Assembly: GCF_016808095.1 (NCBI RefSeq)
Contig: NC_068976.1
Location: forward strand, 5,985,001-6,049,000
Direction: 5' to 3'
DNA from: Vigna angularis
Lineage: Eukaryota; Streptophyta; Magnoliopsida; Fabales; Fabaceae
Length of the DNA stretch: 64,000 bases
Shown here: one piece after another, positions 24,356 to 37,153 of the stretch
How positions within the stretch are numbered: position 1 is the stretch's first letter
Layout: every line of letters begins with the position of its first letter
The notes under the pieces: model-generated
Databases searched by the model: none
The model's input: the letters and a program-made list of their open reading frames with translations, nothing else
Told to the model about the DNA's origin: nothing
Translations under genes and position numbers: made by a program

Positions 24356-26740
24356 TTAGTTTGGTCCTGTTCTTGGATTGGTTTGATCCTCAGGTGGTTG
24401 CCCCTGGGTTACGGTCCTAGATAAAATTTCCATCATAGATTGAACGGCCCCTGTTAGATTCTCCGGAATTTGCTCCATGTTTAAAATATCTGCCCCAAAT
24501 CTAATTTCACTAGTAGTTTCTTGCTCCCATTCCTCAGTCGGTGGCCTCTGTTGTGAATTTGTAGCGTTTGAGGTCATATGCCTGAGCATGTTTGCCATTT
24601 GGCTGGGGTTAAATGGCACAGAAGAAAATGTGGGTGGCAGGGGTGTGCTTCCTGATTGGTTTGGAACTTCTTGCGATGATCTTGTTGGATTCTATACAGA
24701 ATGCAGAGAGAAATTTGTTGAATTGAAGACAATATGTTATAGTAAAGTAGCAAACAGTCATCAGAAATATTACAAACATCTCTTAACAGAAATAACAACT
24801 ATCAAGAAGAAAAAAAGGAATTGAAGTCACTGCGCGATGTAGGAGAAAAGTAAAAATGTTCGCTGACAATTTAGTATGAAGCAACAACTGCAATATATTC
24901 AGAGTAAACTAATACTGAAAGATAAATGAACAAAACTATATTATTTCCACAATGGAGATTATCTTCTATTCCCATAATGAGGTGGGAATATGGGAATTTC
25001 TTTACTATTAAACTTCTTTCTTTCATTTTTACTAATCTTTTATTTAAATTGTTTTGAATTTAAAATATTCCAAGAAATAGTAAAATGTAACCAAACACCA
25101 TTTTAAGTGTAGCTATAAGTTTTATTTCTAGCTTATAATATTTCAAGGAATATGATTCCTGAAAATATAATATAATTCTGTGAAACAAACACCAATAAAT
25201 ATTATGTCTGAAGAGAAAAAGAAAAGATAACTACGAAGTATATATGTAGTGATGAATCACACGCATCAAATCATGCTATTCAAATTAAAACTATACCATA
25301 ACTATTTAAATGATAATAGTAATACTAATAATACCTGGTTGTGATGTGCACGGTTTTGCTCTTCGAACAATTTCTGCTCAGCCACCTGTGTTTAAAGGCA
25401 GCATTATAATCACAGAAAAAGTAACAAGAGAAGCAGAAGGAAAAGTTAAAATAAAATAAACCCGGATATTTTCTTTGACAGAGCCATTATTTGGATCCAA
25501 CTGCAACGCTGCATATACAAAATATGCCAAGGTAAATACATTGAGATCGAGATTCACAGGATTTAAGATTTCCAAATTCCAAACACCTTGGATCCTATAC
25601 ATATAAATTAATAACACCTATAAAAGTCTGCACACTGAATCATTTTCCAACTATAATTCTAATAAATACAGAATTCATTTTCACCCAAATCAATTCTTTA
25701 GACTATAATGTTCATCATATGTTCCATCAGGGGTAGGAAACCCCAATGGCATAAAAGCTAACCATTTATGAACTTTTGAGAAAAGTTTAGTTCTGATTAA
25801 CATTACAAATTAAGGTGATGGATCTCCACCTTGGTAACAGTAGATAACAACAATAAAGTCAACATTATCCGATAATGTCCAGTAAAAACGCAATAAAACA
25901 GATTACAAAGAATAAATTTTGGGAATGAATATAGTTCTTTCCCAACCTTTTCTAAACCCTTTATCAATAGCATCTCTGTAATTTCCTTGAGCATAATAAA
26001 CCAAACCCAGACGACTGTATGCCTTGCTGTAGTTTGGATCAATCTTGATAGATCTAAGACAATCTTGAATTGCTTCCGAATATTTGTTAATCTGAGTGTA
26101 AGCAGCTGCCCTGATATATGTAAGAAAATGAAGGGACGAAATGTAGTTTCATCAGTTAAATATGCAGGTGCCTAAGCAATTATGAATCGGAAAAACTAAC
26201 AAACAACTTTCTTTTTCTTTTGAAGTTCTTGTTTCCAGCCTAAATACGCTTTTTTTTTTTTAATTTTAGAAAGGGTGTAGACCAGAGGGATACCTGTTGC
26301 AGAAGTAAACAGCATTCTTTTCATTGAGTGCAACAGCACAATTATACAACTCAATTGCATCATTGTATTTCTTAGACTGCATTGCCTTGTTACCTGAGTG
26401 AAAAGCAAATTTCAAGTACTATATCAAGTTGCGATAAATACCAATATTCTTTATCAAACTTTAATAGATTCAAATTGAAAAACAATCTAATCAAACCAAT
26501 CTGCAGTAAAATATAAAGACATGTGTTGGCTTATAACAACTTTAGAAATGTGTTACATTCCATTTTGATTTAAAAAGAAAAACATTGGATGATTAAATTG
26601 TTAGTAATGAAGGATGTATTTAGGCCTGTTTGGAAACCCACCATATCATTTTTTCAATTTTAATTTACTTATACATCTTTAAATAAGTAATAAAGTTAGT
26701 ATCTATATTATAATTCAAACACACAAAAGTTATATAGTGA

Positions 26741-26794
<54 letters not shown>

Positions 26795-29700
26795 AAACAA
26801 ACGTAGCAAGGCGAGGACAGGAATGCAGTGGGAAGTCCCTACTAAATCAGGTCAGGAATGCTACCCACTGATTCAGGTTTTCTTGTTATGCCTAGAAATA
26901 CTACACACCACGTAAATCACAGCTGAGTGTGCTCAAGATAGAAAACTTTTATTCATCCAAAGAAAAAGCAAACCTCTTAAAGTTAAAGTCACTTGTCATA
27001 CCTAATGTTTTTAGTGATTCGGCCAAACTCATCAAACAGAACTGCTGACAACCAGATCTTACCATCTCCTACATAGAAGCAGATTTCATCAGAATTAAAC
27101 AGACAGTTTTACTAAAATTTGTTCTGATAGAACCCATCAGTCCAATGTCGATTGATCTGCATAGCAACCCCATCAAGTGGTATAAGACTTGACTGCTGTT
27201 GTAGTATTAAAAAGACAAAAAGAAAGATATTAAATGAATTACATAATAATACAAGAATAATAGCAGAGATTGCAAAGTGCATTATTTTAACTACGTAGAG
27301 ATAGCAACTGTATATTTATGATCCTCAAGCTCTTACTACCCGCTTCAAGCTCTCAATATCCAGTTTTAGATATTCCCATTCCAATTGGGTAAACATTTGT
27401 GTCATTCGACATATTCTAGCTCCTTTTATATAATATGATCAACTCTTGATGGAATGCAATAGAAGAGGAACCACACTGTCATCCTTACCAGTGACACTTT
27501 CATGGTTCTAAATGTGAAACTCGAGGTTACAATCTGAACTAGACAGTTACGTGAAACTGGTTGATAAACTTAATTATCATACTATGACACATTGAGACAT
27601 TTCTTTGCCATAAAGTATGGTTAGTCAATTCATTTATTTTCTCAAAGTCCTCACTAGGATACAATATTGTACATCTCAAGGTATTTGGCAAGAACCCTGG
27701 GTTGTCAAATAATTTTTTAAGACAAAAGGAGCAAAAAGTACAAGGTTCACCTGTGTTAGAGTCAACTAGATTTCCTAAAGATTAGAAATAGCCCTTGTAG
27801 TTATCATGTGTTCCTAGAAGGAAATTTAATCTGTTAGGAAAGTAAGAAATTAAATTTAAGATCAAGTGTAAAGTGAAACTTGTAATGAGTTGCAAGGGCC
27901 ACCAGCCACCTATGAAGATTTGTTGGACATTCAACTTCCTGTTAACTGTTAGAATAATTACATCTATGTATCATCATTAAGCCTACTTAGGGTGTAGTGT
28001 GCTAGTTTTTATGAGTTGTATCTATAGTAGTACCTAGTTTTGCACCTAGGTATCTAGTGCAATCCCTTAAACTTTCATGTACTCTTGTATCAGTTCTTTA
28101 TTATAAATAGAGAGGGATCAATCAAGCCCTCTAGAAATATATTTTTCTGTTTCAATCTCAACCTCAAACTCAATATTTCATGAATGAATAAAAAACAAAA
28201 GAAAAAAAAACTGATTGTATTTTCATTTAGAGTTGGAGTGGGGCGAGGGGGATGGTGAGAAGGGAGGGGAGAGAAATTGTATCCACTGGACTCAACAATA
28301 GATAGTTGATATCTTAATGGGAGTAAGGTTGATTAGAACAAGTTGAGTATGACATCTACCAACCAACTTGAGGAGTGGGGATTGAAAGTTAGTGACTAAA
28401 TAAGTATTTATACTCTGTTTTAAATTGCCCAGCTAGCCTAATTATTGAATACGAACACAAAGACCGGCTGCACCCACATTGGTAAAACTATCATGTTCAG
28501 GTATTGTCTAAACACACATTATAATATCTAGAGGAGGTCAATAAAATTTTAGGATTTCTTTATAATTTTTATTATGTTTTTTTAATTAATAAGCTAAATT
28601 GCCACATGGGAAGGTGAAAACAACACAAGAGGTGAATCATTCATGTTCTTATAATAGGAAGTAATGAGGCATATAGTGGGAATTAAAGGTAACACTAGCC
28701 ATGAGAAAAGGAAACACTGGAGGGAGCTAATCACTAGTGGACATTACTTAGTGAGAATTAATGTGGAATTTGGAGGGCCTTATTATGGTGGTTGTCTAGA
28801 GTGTGACACATAAAATTTAGCCTACATAAAAGGATGTACTTGTAATGCAATGGGACATATAAATTTAAAAGAAAAGTCAGTTTTCAGTTCTGAGTTATGG
28901 AGAACCCAAACTTGATCTTATCGAGTAACCTGTGGCAATCCCCTTCCATTTTCCCATCGCACTTGCAACTGTTTCTCAAAACTAATTGCTTATTTTTCAA
29001 AAGGCTCTCTCAAGAAACCACTCGAACAAACATGCACTAACTCTAGAAATCAAAGAGAATTTGTTTTCTCTATGTTCTTTCTTTGGGCTGTACATGTTTT
29101 TATATAGGTCTTTGTCTTCCTTGTCTCTCTATCATCTCTAAGAAATTCCACCACCATTTTCCATCCTTCAATAAATTCCAAGAAGTGGTACAGCATCACC
29201 GTTATTTGATTCACAATTTGAATTGGGGAAGGCCAATACCAGCAAAACTATACCTAATTTCTGGAGTTCCAACCTGCTCCATGAAGTTGCTCAGGACATG
29301 ACAAATTAAGAGTGCATAGAACTTGCAACATTTTTATGAGTTAAATAAAGCAAGCAAAATGGTTCTAGAACCACATGTTGGGTTCTTGAACAACAATTGT
29401 GAGGTTAGAAAATGCACTATTTTGGGTTCTGATTAAAAATCAGTAGTATAGTATTAAGTTATTTTGAGTTTTAAAGTGTGAGGTTAGAAAATGCATCATT
29501 TTGGGTTCTGATTACAAATCAGTAGCATAGTATTAATTTAATTTTGATTTTTTTTCCAGTAAGAATTAATTGTCTATGGCAGGATAGAAATAAACCAAAT
29601 TTAATAAAATAATAACTGTAGTAAGAGCAACATATGTTTATACATGACATAATATGTCATACCTTACAACCTTCATCAAAAAAAGAACATGCTTTCTCCA

Positions 29701-32700
29701 GTTGCACTATGTCATCACTCCCATCAGTATTTCTCCTGAAATAGTGATTTTTCTCCAAAGCAGCAAAGAATTGTCCGCACAGTTCATCTTTAGATGCTGC
29801 ACTCAAATTTTAAGAACATCAATTTAACTTAGAACATTTTAAGACACCTATTAGGATATTTATCCTATTTTATCATCATTATATTGTGTCAAGGGTTACC
29901 CTATTTATTATGATTATATTGTGTCAAGGGTTATCCTATTTATCATGATTGTATTGTGTCTAGGGTTACCCTATTTATCATGTACTCTTGTATCAAATTA
30001 TTCTTATAAATAGAAGATTATGAGAGGGATCAATCAAGCCCTCTAGAATTATTTTACAGTTTAATTCTCAAGTACACCAGTTCAGTCCAAAATAAATCTA
30101 CAAATCATTATCCGATGGTTGTAATTATCAATCACCTTTGGTAGTTATTATCAAGTTTTTAGAGGATATCTTGTCTTTCTAAGTATGCAGAATCATCTTT
30201 TTTCTTTGACTTAAAAATCCATTTCCCTTTATCCTATAAAGAAAAGCTTTTGCAAAAGTGCACCTTAATGATAAATGTCAAAAAATAAGAAAAAAAATAG
30301 CATTCATTACTCATGGTAATATATAAGAAGGAAGTTCTATATGATTTTCAGATTTTTCAAAATATAGCATGCTTTTACATTTCGTTTAATATTTCCTATT
30401 GTCTATTTCTTACCCTATCATCAAGGAGCACATTAAAGAAAACCTAAACAGACTCATCTAGAATCTAGATTAACAATAACTTTTTTTTATAATAATTAAC
30501 AAAAGCAACACCTTGTTGCTGTTTAATATCTTGATTATCAATGAAAATTTTATTCCCTTCCCTTTTACCCATTCACCATCAGAAAAAACATATAGATATG
30601 TTAACCACATTAAGAAATTGCCATTCGAAAATTATATCAGAAAACTGCAACCTTTACTTCCATGAAATTGACTATGAAAAGAAGTATTGTGTCAGTCCTT
30701 GTCATGTAAGAGAAAACTAAAATCGTTTAGTTATTAATATATGTAGCAATGTATGATGAAAGGAGGGGTCTACGTCCAAGAGGCTTCTCAAGGTATAACA
30801 AATAAAGATTTTAAATGTTACAATTTCAAAACTATAAACCTAGATATGTCTGTCTTTGATAACCTTGAGATGATAAATAAATAATATAAAAATATTTTCT
30901 AAATGAAGGTTTAAAAGTATACAATAACTCAAATTTAAATAAAATAAAGGAGACATGTTATCCTACCAAAAGTACAAGGTTCCTGTGTTGAATCTTCAAC
31001 CTGATCAAGTTACATATAACGAAATAAAATAGAACTGAATCAAAATTTCAGTAATAAACTATTTTAATGTGATTTTTTATGTGCTACAAAAACAGTGAAT
31101 GCATAGACATGTATATCATGAAATAACTCAGTATCAATATTACAAAATTGATTATTAACTACTATTAGCAAAACCAATATTACCCATTAAGTTAAAAGAT
31201 CAAAATTAATCTTCTAATTTCTGCAGCTGCTTAGCTGCAAACCAACTATCTATATTACAGTCACAAATCATCCATCCCAAAAGTTAAGCTATTAGGAAAG
31301 TCACGTCAATGGTTCTAAATCACACACCCACAAGCAAGAGATTCTTGAACTTGAAATGTGCACCATGCACAGGCTCAGAAAGGATTGATGAACAGGTACA
31401 ACAAGGATTGAAGGCATGAATCATAACCATAGGTCATAGAGGCTATATCACGTCATGAACCAACTATCCCAAAAGCTTACGCTACCAGGTGAATATGCAT
31501 GATGATTTTATATCTCATTACATTTCATCACATGTTTATTCACTAAATTAGAATTTATAGTCTAATTTAATAAATAAAGGAGTAAGCTCCCTAGTTAGTC
31601 CAAAAACTAGTCATATGTTGTAACCTTAGTGCTTTGAACTATTGAAATTAAAAAAGAAGTCCCTGGAAATAAACATGGTTCCTCATGTCAGTTGAGGCGA
31701 TAAGTGAGGAATATTACTTTAATAGAATAGATCAGCTTATGTGGCCTGTTAAGTCCCTACATCACATAAACATGTGGCACATGAGGTTTGTGCATTTTGG
31801 TTCCAACTGCAAGAGAATGCCAATAGAAGACAAATTTCCCTGGCCTTTTACAGGTTACTAGGTTATTGACAGGAATTTTATTTTAAGTGACTGATTTCTG
31901 GTTTTGTTCAGTAAAACTTGAGCTCCTTATGATAGGTTTTCTGGAAGGCTTCAATTTGTTAGCTAGTGTGAATATTGAAGTTTGAAGTTATATTTCCATT
32001 ATTCAAAATTTGTGTTTTATTCTTCCTTCTTGAGGTAAATCCCGATAATTTCAATAGTTAGGTACAGGGATAAAACAAGATGTTAAACTATGTCTATTTG
32101 AATGGTTGGGTAAATCACATATCACATGCTCACCATGCACTAGTTAAATGAGAACAATTCATGAAAAGTGTGAACCATGAAAAATGACATGCACGTTCCA
32201 ATCAACTGACAGATGATGGAAAACATTAATTCAATCCATCAAAGAGGAAGGCCCCACCAAAAAAAAGTAAAATATAACAACCAAAAATGTTAACGAACTA
32301 GTCTAATGCAATGGCATATGAGGGTAAGTGTGAAGTCAATTAACCGTAGATTTTGACGCCTCAGAATGATTCATCCCACGAGCAGGATTCTCACCAGAGA
32401 ATGAACTGGAAGCATTCGCACAATTCCATTGAGTATCAACATCCGACTTTCTAGTTTCATTTTGCTTGTTAGCTTCAAGAGACTTGAATATGTCAATCAA
32501 AGATTCAGATGTCCCATCATCCCCATCCACAGAAGAAGAATTAAGTTTGAAAGCCTCTGTCAAACACTCTCTAGCAACCTGAATCCCCTCAGCATCAACC
32601 CCGGGACCCGGTTCAACTATTCCAGACGAACCAAATTAGAGAGCATGCATTGATCGCAATAAAAAGAAAATAAGAAAAAAAATTGGTAACATAAATGAAA

Positions 32701-32986
32701 ATCATACAGCAAATTCTCTCCACTCTATCAAACTCAATACAATTAAAACGACAATTGGCAACTGGAACCTAATTAATCACGACAAATAAATCTACCCAGT
32801 TGATAAAATTGGTCAATATGCATAGATAGCCGATAAAGATAAAACCTTGCAGTTGCAGTTAAATTGGAAAGTGATTCTTGGTGAGGAATGAATGAGAAGA
32901 ATAATACCAGAATTTAGGAAGTGGAGGAAGGCACGAACTATACGACGAGAGAGAGGAGAATCGGTGGAGTTGTGATTGTGAGCCAT
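24356..32986 (-). CDS. SGT/TPR8-like small glutamine-rich tetratricopeptide co-chaperone (complete, 10 exons)
   Basis: SGTA-type proteins dimerise through the N-terminus, bind Hsp70/Hsp90 C-terminal tails through three TPRs, and handle hydrophobic clients through the C-terminal region, in the cytosol. Exons: 32908-32986, 32345-32616, 30967-31000, 29663-29796, 27002-27068, 26294-26393, 25947-26110, 25462-25508, 25335-25385, 24356-24691. They total 1284 nt (427 residues) and all phases close. The N-terminus (DSPLSRRIVRAFLHFLNS) matches the SGT dimerisation helices. Residues 118-196 are a linker typical of plant members (DELCGQFFAALEKNHYF). TPRs span about 190-300 (GNKAMQSKKYNDAIELYN; AYSRLGLVYYAQGNYREAID; ALQLDPNN). 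The tail has NPSQMANMLRHM and Pro/Thr-rich sequence. It corresponds to Arabidopsis TPR8-like proteins, from memory. Introns are AT-rich and contain an (AT)n run at 26744-26790. Confidence 0.9.
27740..28165. repeat. decayed LTR-like fragment in an SGT intron
   Basis: The block gagggatcaatcaagccctc with its flanks at about 28075-28165 recurs at about 29982-30065, with the shared upstream words catgtactcttgtatca and ttataaatag. Both look like ends of the same decayed LTR family. No target duplication was identified. Confidence 0.45.
29878..29982. repeat. 35-bp tandem repeat, three copies
   Basis: The unit attatattgtgtcaagggtt plus accctatttattatg occurs at 29878-29912, 29913-29947 and 29948-29982 with a few substitutions. 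It abuts the LTR-like fragment at 29982-30065 in an SGT intron. Confidence 0.85.
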
Positions 32987-33281
32987 ATGATATCGCAGAA
33001 AGAATGATGGATTGAAAACGAAACTAAATGAAGATGAAGAAAATAGTCATGCTTTGGAGTAAAAGAATGTGTTCAGGAAAGATCGAAGACCAAGCAGCGA
33101 ATCTAGCCTTTACGGGTTGAATACGCACTAAACCAAGATGTTTTGATTTTGCACTTTCACGGATTTATTACTATAGACAAATTTCACTCACATTTTCTAT
33201 TTTATTTTATTTAACTTTATGCATTTTCTATTTTAGATTACATTTTATTGAAAATTTTGAGAGACAAATGGATAATGATAC

Positions 33282-33475
33282 TTTCATAACAATTTTTTTT
33301 ATAACATTTTAACACAATTTACGTGTTTCATAACAATTTTTTTTATAACATTTTAACATCATTTATGTGTTATTATGTGATTGGTCCATGTTAGTGTTTA
33401 TGATTATTATTATTGATTATGAAGTAATTTTGGACCAATCACATACACATAGATGATGTTAAAATATTATTAAAA
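33282..33475. mobile_element. hairpin MITE-like element upstream of SGT
   Basis: An arm ending tgtgattggtcca (about 33340-33388) is the near reverse complement of the arm starting tggaccaatcacat (33431-33472). They are separated by a loop of about 42 bp. The left arm has an extra partial direct copy (ttcataacaatttttttt at about 33285 and 33327). No coding sequence and no certain target duplication. Confidence 0.6.
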
Positions 33476-33859
33476 AGATATCAAACTCTCTCACCTTAGA
33501 TGTTATGAACAAAGAATATAAATGTATTAATAAAGTATATTTTTTTTCCGATGGCAAGTTAACCCTTTTTGTTATTTTTATTTAGGTTTAATACCCTCTT
33601 TGGTCCCCACTTTCGTTAGACAATGTCAATTCAGTCCTCATTTTTAAAAGTGTTTGAAATATGTCTATAGTTAGTAAAATTTGAGTCTAATTTGTCCCTT
33701 CCGTTAAGTATAACTAAATGGAGTTAGTGCCTTGATGATCTGACACCAGTTATGCCAATGTGTCAATATATTGTTTTGTGCGTGCTGACGTGTAATTGAC
33801 TTAAAAAAGATATAGCTTTTTAGGGTTTTTTAATTTGGGGAAAATGTGATTTAGGGCAT

Positions 33860-34345
33860 AGACAGGGTCTTCTTTAAATTTGTCTTCTTCCCAGCGGTGG
33901 GTCTTCTTCCTCTCCTTCCCCTCAAGTCGCTGCAGTAACCGTGGAGCTTCACCAGGTTCGCGTGGTGGATTGAGGAGAGGATGAAGATCTCGTTACAAAA
34001 GGACTTGGTAGAGAATACGACAGAGGAGTGGTTGCGGTGGAGGTACTTCACCGCCGCAAGGCGACCGTCATGGAGTCAAAGTTGTGGGTAGCGGCAGCGA
34101 AAAAAGCCATTTTGTTCGGTTTGTATTTGCGAATCCATAGTGGGGTAAGTGTGGATTGGGAGCGGTAATGGAAGCAGAGGAATGGTTTGTTCTGGGAGGA
34201 TGAGTTGAACCCGCAGGTATCGCTGTTGGCGCGGCAGATAATGCAGTTAGTGAAGTATGGGTCACGACTTTGGTCCCAATCGAGTTGGATTCCTTTATTG
34301 AGGAACTGTTGGAGGAAGCCGAGGATGTCGGTTAGGTATGGGGAG
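33860..34345 (-). pseudogene. captured LRK10-like receptor kinase fragment
   Basis: Downstream of the peroxidase piece on the same strand, one frame gives a Cys-rich stretch (CIICRANSDTCGFN...PFLCF) matching the WAK-associated C-terminal extracellular domain of LRK10-like kinases. After a frame shift near 34060 a second frame gives DGRLAAVKYLHRN and NEIFILSSIHHANLVKLHGY, the VAVK lysine and alpha-C helix region of a Ser/Thr kinase. The catalytic loop and the transmembrane part are absent. The two pieces are adjacent although separated in the source protein, so the capture was spliced, deleted or rearranged. The family call is from memory of motif patterns. Confidence 0.75.
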
Positions 34346-34381
34346 TCTGAGTACTAAGGGGAGTGGTGGGTGGATCTGCAG

Positions 34382-34735
34382 TCAGGGAATAGGTGGGAAG
34401 GAGTTTTGATGAGGTTGCATTGGGAGGGGCAGTGGGAGGGAAGGCGGCGAGCAGGGGCAGAGGAAGGAGAGGCGAGAGCAGGTGGCGGAAGAGAAGCGGT
34501 CGTCACGACGCTTGAGGAAAACGGGGTAGAAGGGGCAGCCGAGCATGGTCAGAAGGTTGCGGGTTGCGGTAGAGAGGATGTCGGCGCAAGAGACAGTGTT
34601 TGGGCAGGCCAAATCGAGGACAGTCTTGGCGCGGACAACGAGGTCGACGGCGTCACCGGGAAGGGAGAGGCTGATGTCGGCATCGCCGAGGAGGGAGAGG
34701 TTGACGTCCGTGTCGCGATATAGAAACCCTGAATC
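34382..34735 (-). pseudogene. captured class III peroxidase fragment
   Basis: Read on the minus strand, the fragment gives the peroxidase core: DADISLSLPGDAVDLVVRAK, then CPNTVSCADILSTATRNLL, then a segment matching the family's GGPFY..LGRRDGR region with changes (GCPFYPVFLKRRDD). Plant secretory peroxidases carry this stretch between the distal and proximal haem histidines. Neither end of the gene is present and there is no signal peptide. The reading frame runs about 100 codons and drifts into non-family sequence after RFSSATCS. It is a transduplicated piece inside the Pack-MULE; expression is unknown. Confidence 0.85.
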
Positions 34736-35374
34736 AATTTTTCCCCTAATATAAAAACCCTAACTTTAAAAAACCTCAATATGGTGTTTTATTAACAGGT
34801 CAGCACCGTACAAAACAATATATTGATACGTTGCCATAACTGTGCCAAATCATCAATGCACTAACTCCGCTTGGTTATATTTAACAGAAGGGACAAATTA
34901 GACCCAAATTTTATTAACTGTGAACATATTTCAAACACTTTTAAAAATGAGGACTGAATTGACATTGTTCAACGAAAGTGGGAACCAAAAAGGGTATTAA
35001 ACCTTTTATTTATATGTTTATGCATAAAGTGGGAACAAGTGAAAAAAAGTAGATAAAATTCAACGGGTGAAATTTGAGAAGTTTAGAATGCACTTTAAGA
35101 ATAAATTAACCTAATATAATATTAAATATTAATGATTATCGATTCCAACGAGTGAGATTTCAGAAACTTTAAATAGTTATATTAGCTACAAAAATAGATA
35201 GATTATTAAAATTCAAATATCAATATAATAAAATGTAAAATATAAATTATAACGAATTGTTAAATTTAATCATTTTATTTTATTAATTATAAGAAAAATC
35301 AATTAGAATTGGAATGTTACGAGCCGAAAACTAAAAGTGCTTTTGATTTGGGTATAATGTTGAGATATATATTA

Positions 35375-36911
35375 GGTTTAAACCCTCGTTTTGTCCTCGT
35401 ATTTGCGTGTCAATCTTAAGTGGGTTCTCATTTTTTTTCGGTCTCAATCGGGTCCATAAACTTATAAATATGAGCCAATTAAGCTATCTCCGTTAAGTTA
35501 TCACTAATGTCGTCTGCATGTGATGACGTGGTGCACACTTAAAATGTTGATGTGGCAGTGTTATATTACGTGGAATTTTTTTAGGTGAAGCTAGCCTCCG
35601 CAACAGTGTCATTCCCCACCATCCTCGCCGCCGTGGCCAACCATCATGCTCATCTCGTTGGACAACCATCCTCCATCATGCGCCACCACCCACACAATGA
35701 ATCACGCCACTGCCTATCGCGAGCAACCTCATCACTCCACCATGAAACACGAGCGCTGTCATCACCACAGTCTCGCCGCCACCAAACCCTAGCATAGTGC
35801 CGCCATCACCTCGCGCAACCATCACCTCCTCGCGCAGTTCACCTGCAACCCAAATCGCAACAGCGAAATCATCTTCTTCACCATCACATCGCGCCTTCAT
35901 CACCAACCCAGAATCATGAAGAACCCTAAAACCCCAACCTCTCCAATCTCTACACGCTGCCTCCATTCAAACCTGCAACCAAGACAACACAAAAGATCCA
36001 GGAAAAGCCCCAAATCAAAACCCTAAGTCGCGATCCATATTCTCCACCATCCAACAAAAACCCAAATTCAAAATCTTCTCTTTCCTTCAAACACACCACC
36101 AACCCTAACTGTACAACCTTTGCAAACCCGACAACGAAAATTGAAAAATAAAGGAAGTATAAAATAAATTAAAAAAAGGAAAGAAATTCTAGATGTACAA
36201 TTTGAAAATTACAATATAGTTTTGCGAAATTGGAAGGGAAATATAACTAGTGCTTGTGGAAACGATGGGAGGTTTTTTTTCCTCTTGTGGAACCAGGTTT
36301 TAGATCGAACGTGTGACACGATGAGTAGATCTAGCATTTCTTAATCAAAAAAGGGGATGTCGCAAATGATTCATACCGGAAAATAATCTAAATCAGAGCC
36401 GGCAACGGAAAGTTTGAAGCTTGCCGGAAAATTGGAGGCACTGTTGCATCAGAGAGGCATATATAGATAAAGTCTTGAGAGCATCAATAAGCAGTGCGAG
36501 AGAGAGAGAGAAAAAAAAAAGGAACGGGAGAGAGGAGAACACAAACCTGCAACCAAGACAACACCAAAGATCCAAGGAAAAGCCCCAACATAAAAGATCC
36601 AAAGGCCGCCGCGGCCGGTGGGGCGATTCTAGGAGGGTTTCGGGTTTCCTGTGGCAGTAGAAAAAGTATAAAAATTTAACACATCCACGTGGAATTGTTG
36701 ATTGTACAACAAATTACCCATTCAATTTAATATACAATGTCACATCATATTAAAAAAATACAGCTCAACACAGTTAGACGTCGTTAGTGAAAACTTAAGT
36801 GAGAGAGCTTAATTGGCTCAATTTTACAAGTTTATGAACCCAATTGAGACCGAAAAAAAACGAGGACCCACTTGAGATTGACACACAAATAGGAAGACCA
36901 AGGTTTAAACC
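35375..36911. mobile_element. second Mutator-like element (Pack-MULE candidate)
   Basis: Terminal inverted repeats of about 200 bp (left ggtttaaaccctcgttttgt; right ...aaggtttaaacc) are flanked by a perfect 9-bp duplication, tatatatta, at 35366-35374 and 36912-36920. There is no transposase. The interior (about 35590-36660) is unusually GC-rich and His/Ala/Pro-codon-like, suggesting captured genic or UTR DNA, but I recognise no protein family. A stretch around aacctgcaaccaagacaaca occurs twice (about 35970-36010 and 36544-36588), showing internal duplication. Confidence 0.88.
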
Positions 36912-37101
36912 TATATATTAATTACTTAGAAATAGTTAAACTCTTATATGTAGACTTAAGTATTATATGTACGATTTCAGCGTTCGGTTCAATAGCAATC
37001 TCTTTCTCTTTTTCCTTTTCATGTTAGTTTTATTAGAAAGAGAATGAAGAGTCTTAGCAGTGAATATACTTTAAAATTCAAAAGTGTTGATATGATGTCA
37101 A

Positions 37102-37153
<52 letters not shown>

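Larger units (their letters stand above)
33585..35003 (-). mobile_element. Pack-MULE carrying peroxidase and receptor-kinase gene fragments
   Basis: Terminal inverted repeats of about 215 bp or more (left from ggtttaataccct at 33585; right ending agggtattaaacc at 35003) are bounded by a perfect 9-bp duplication, ttttattta, at 33576-33584 and 35004-35012. This is the hallmark of Mutator-superfamily insertion. No transposase is present. The 1.4 kb body is GC-richer than its surroundings and holds pieces of two unrelated host genes on the minus strand, described separately. It lies 599 bp upstream of the SGT start codon. Confidence 0.92.

Noticed and set aside
24960..25200. Possible MITE in an SGT intron
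   Set aside because: Word resemblance between the two ends is too weak to define inverted repeats or a duplication.
34370..34779. Plus-strand frames of 69 and 117 codons
   Set aside because: Complement of the captured peroxidase fragment, which has clear family motifs on the minus strand.
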